Positions 61,967-64,000 of a stretch of 64,000 nt of DNA are shown piece by piece. Each line of letters opens with the position of its first letter. The first letter of the stretch is position 1. Both the position numbers and the translations under genes were made by a program. This stretch comes from Sanguinoderma infundibulare (lineage: Eukaryota; Basidiomycota; Agaricomycetes; Polyporales; Polyporaceae): the NCBI GenBank assembly GCA_032821775.1, contig JAVLRN010000009.1:1488001-1552000 (forward strand), in the 5' to 3' direction. The notes under the pieces are model-generated. The model was not told the origin of the DNA and ran no database searches. It worked only from the letters and a program-made list of their open reading frames with translations.

Positions 61967-62438
61967 TGACGATCACATACCGTAGCACGAACCAGCGCGA
62001 ACTTGAAATATTCAATAGTAACATTGTGTAGCATGTCTGGCGCCTTCGCGGCCAGTGCTCCACCCCGAATTCTACAGGAACACATACACAGGGTGCGCCC
62101 TATACGCACGCTAATTGGAGTACAAGCACGGAGCAGCTGCGCGACGTCCTTAGATTCGATGCTACACGTATACTCGTACATGGCAATTCCAGGTGTAAGT
62201 CCATGGCCTCATGTAGCGAAGAGCCTTTTCCGGGGCTGTTTCTAGGCCACAGACGTGACGTTCCCAGATAGTGCTACTGGTCGCAGATTGGGAAGTAGTC
62301 CAATGGGCCGAGCTGGATGTCGAGATCGACACCCTCAGCGTGAGATAGCCCACTAAAACCGCTTTCGTTATCGCAAACACCACCGTGGAGAGTGGGTATT
62401 GAAGGCCATGAGACCATGATGCGGAACTGTACCGCCAT
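61967..62438. other. Convergent 3' intergenic region
   Basis: Tails of the DUF6533 gene and DUO1 meet here. Nothing else was recognised. Confidence 0.5.
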
Positions 62439-63542
62439 TCAGGTGCGCCTTGGGATGCCACCTCTCCCTGTTGTACTCCCTCTTGTGGCCGAGGTTGACC
62501 CACATTTTGCTGGAATGCCACTTGTGGGTGCTGCACCGCGCACAGGCGCTGTAACCAGCGCATCAAAAACTGGCCAGACGTGTTGCTCTCGGAAGGAAAA
62601 CGTACCACCCCTCGCACGCATCGACGCGCGCGTCCCCCGCACGCCTCTCACTCCGCTGCCCCTGCCAGCGACCTTGGTCGCCTCCGCCTTCTCTCGCTCC
62701 AGCCGTTCGCGTTCCTCGCGCTCGCGCTGTTCTTGTTCCAGGCGCTCTTGTTCGCGCCGTGCGGCGAGGCGGCGCTCTTCCTCTTCTCGCCGCGCACGTT
62801 CGCGCGCCTCCTCTTCCTCCCGCAAGAGCTGCTCTTCATCCTGCATACAGCGCGACAATGAATGTTATGCCTAGCGGAACCAGGGGGACAGGTTGGAATT
62901 GGAGATGGTACGCACCGCTTCGGCACCCTGCCATCGCTCGTCGAGGATGAGCTTGGTTATCTTCTCCGATCTCGAAAGTATCCGGACGTATTTGTCGAGC
63001 AGCGTGTTCGTGTGCCCCAACCGCTCTGCCACCCTCTACAGCGCAGTGAGCAAGAGCGTACGAGATGGGCGAGGGCGATGAGAAGCAGGGGGGTGAGCAT
63101 CGAGAAGAAAGCAACTCACATCTGTGCTCGACTTTGTCTCCCGCAACGCGTCTTTGTACACCTCGAACGCCGAGTTGAGCTTCTTGAGCACGAACAGGTC
63201 GTGCTGCAGCTTCTCCTCCCGCGTCTTGGCCGCCACCTTCCGCGCCTTCTCCATCTCCTCCTGAGTCATCGTCTCGTCCAGGCCACCATCCTCGCCCTCC
63301 TCTGCGTCTTCGTCCGCCACCGCGCTCTCGTCTGGGGATTGTGGTTGCGCAAGCAAGCTGAATGGCCGGCGTCGCGCAGATTTCGGTTGGGGGCGATCGG
63401 GGAGGGAGAGCTCGGACAGCGAGAGGTCATCGCCCCCGTGTCCAGTGCGTGACGAACTTGAGCTGATGTCGGGTGTTGGCTCCGAGAGGAGTCGGGAGCC
63501 GCTTGGGGGCATATCGATGTTGGATAAATCAAAGGAATCCAT
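62439..63542 (-). CDS. DUO1: DASH/Dam1 complex subunit DUO1
   Basis: Outer-kinetochore microtubule-coupling subunit (family knowledge). Exons are 63542-63120, 63035-62916, 62840-62606 and 62548-62439, about 295 aa. A Ser/Pro-rich N-terminus precedes the conserved Duo1 domain (about 108-185): LKKLNSAFEVYKDALRETKS, then STDRVAERLGHTNTLLDKYV and ILSRSEKITKLILDERW. A highly charged single helix (EEEEARERARREEEERRLAA) follows. The C-terminal tail is Arg/Gly-rich (GVRGVRGTRASMRARGG), usual in basidiomycete Duo1. The last intron (57 nt) is in frame; its removal joins RARGGAPVRG and is supported by GTACGT/ACAG ends. Confidence 0.9.
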
Positions 63543-64000
63543 TGCTTTGAAGACTGACTCAAGCAGAGGAGCAGGGAGCAGTATGCCACACGCCGACGTC
63601 GTTCAACCTCCAGAGCAACAAACTCCCTCCCGTCTCACCACTCAGTCGCGATCACGTGCCAATCCCCGACCATCCACCCTGCGTTCGAATTTGATGAAAC
63701 CCACACCGCATACACAAGGTTGGAGGCACGAACACGCAAACGTTTACATTTCTTCGCAATCATTACTAGAACAAGAATCGCAAGATACCACACACTGCTA
63801 ACGTACAAACCGACTGCTATACTCTTGTTGATTTTAGTCTCACCCGAGACTCTATACCACTACAACCTAGACCGCAGAGCCGTCGGCATCACCGTAGGCA
63901 CAGTGCAGCACACGCACTGGTCCACGCAGCGCTGCGGTACAAGCATGTAAGCGGAATCCGACATGAGCGCAACCAGGCCGCGTACCGTAACTGTAGTGCA
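63543..64000. other. Region upstream of DUO1, window end
   Basis: Contains the DUO1 promoter. The A/T content is locally higher around 63720-63880. No coding exon was recognised before the window ends. Confidence 0.45.

Overview
The window is a GC-rich, intron-dense fungal chromosome segment, most likely from an Agaricomycete (Basidiomycota) of the white-rot/Polyporales kind. The signs are about 120 short introns (mostly 46-100 nt), two tandem CYP63-type P450s, DUF6533 and DUF4436 membrane proteins, and basidiomycete-style versions of ESA1, YAK1, BRE1 and a CSL transcription factor. No prokaryotic features, rRNA, convincing tRNA, CRISPR array or intact transposon were seen.

Layout from left to right: DBP7 ribosome-biogenesis helicase (-) and ESA1 MYST acetyltransferase (+) share a short divergent promoter. 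They are followed by a His-rich membrane protein (-) and a CSL/Su(H)-type transcription factor (-). A gap of about 7 kb without a recognisable gene comes next, then an unknown protein (+), a second gap of 3.8 kb, an unknown coiled-coil protein (-) and the DYRK-type kinase YAK1 (+). Next are a PHOSPHO-family HAD phosphatase (-), a hotdog thioesterase (-), a tandem pair of CYP63-type P450s (+,+), TFB1 of TFIIH (+), a DUF4436 membrane protein with a duplicated last exon (+), the Golgi golgin COY1/CASP (-) and mitochondrial ribosomal protein uS9m (+). The right end has a decayed DUF6533 paralogue, BRE1 H2B ubiquitin ligase (-), a third P450 (+), an apparently intact DUF6533 7TM-like protein (+) and the DASH subunit DUO1 (-).

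Most genes are conserved housekeeping genes with no operon logic, although chromatin and transcription genes (ESA1, CSL factor, TFB1, BRE1) and signalling (YAK1) are well represented. The accessory part is 33-41 kb and 51-62 kb. There a tandem duplication carried a P450, its divergent promoter and the first codons of the neighbouring thioesterase, and a DUF6533 gene has decayed near its intact relative.

Exon structures were worked out by hand from splice consensus, reading phase and similarity to known family motifs, so all are predictions. Six introns need a GC donor rather than GT, five of them with the same GCGAGTC-like donor. Several exons are 12-15 nt long and one may be only 2 nt. These, with the duplicated terminal exon and the P450 duplication, are the main points for follow-up.
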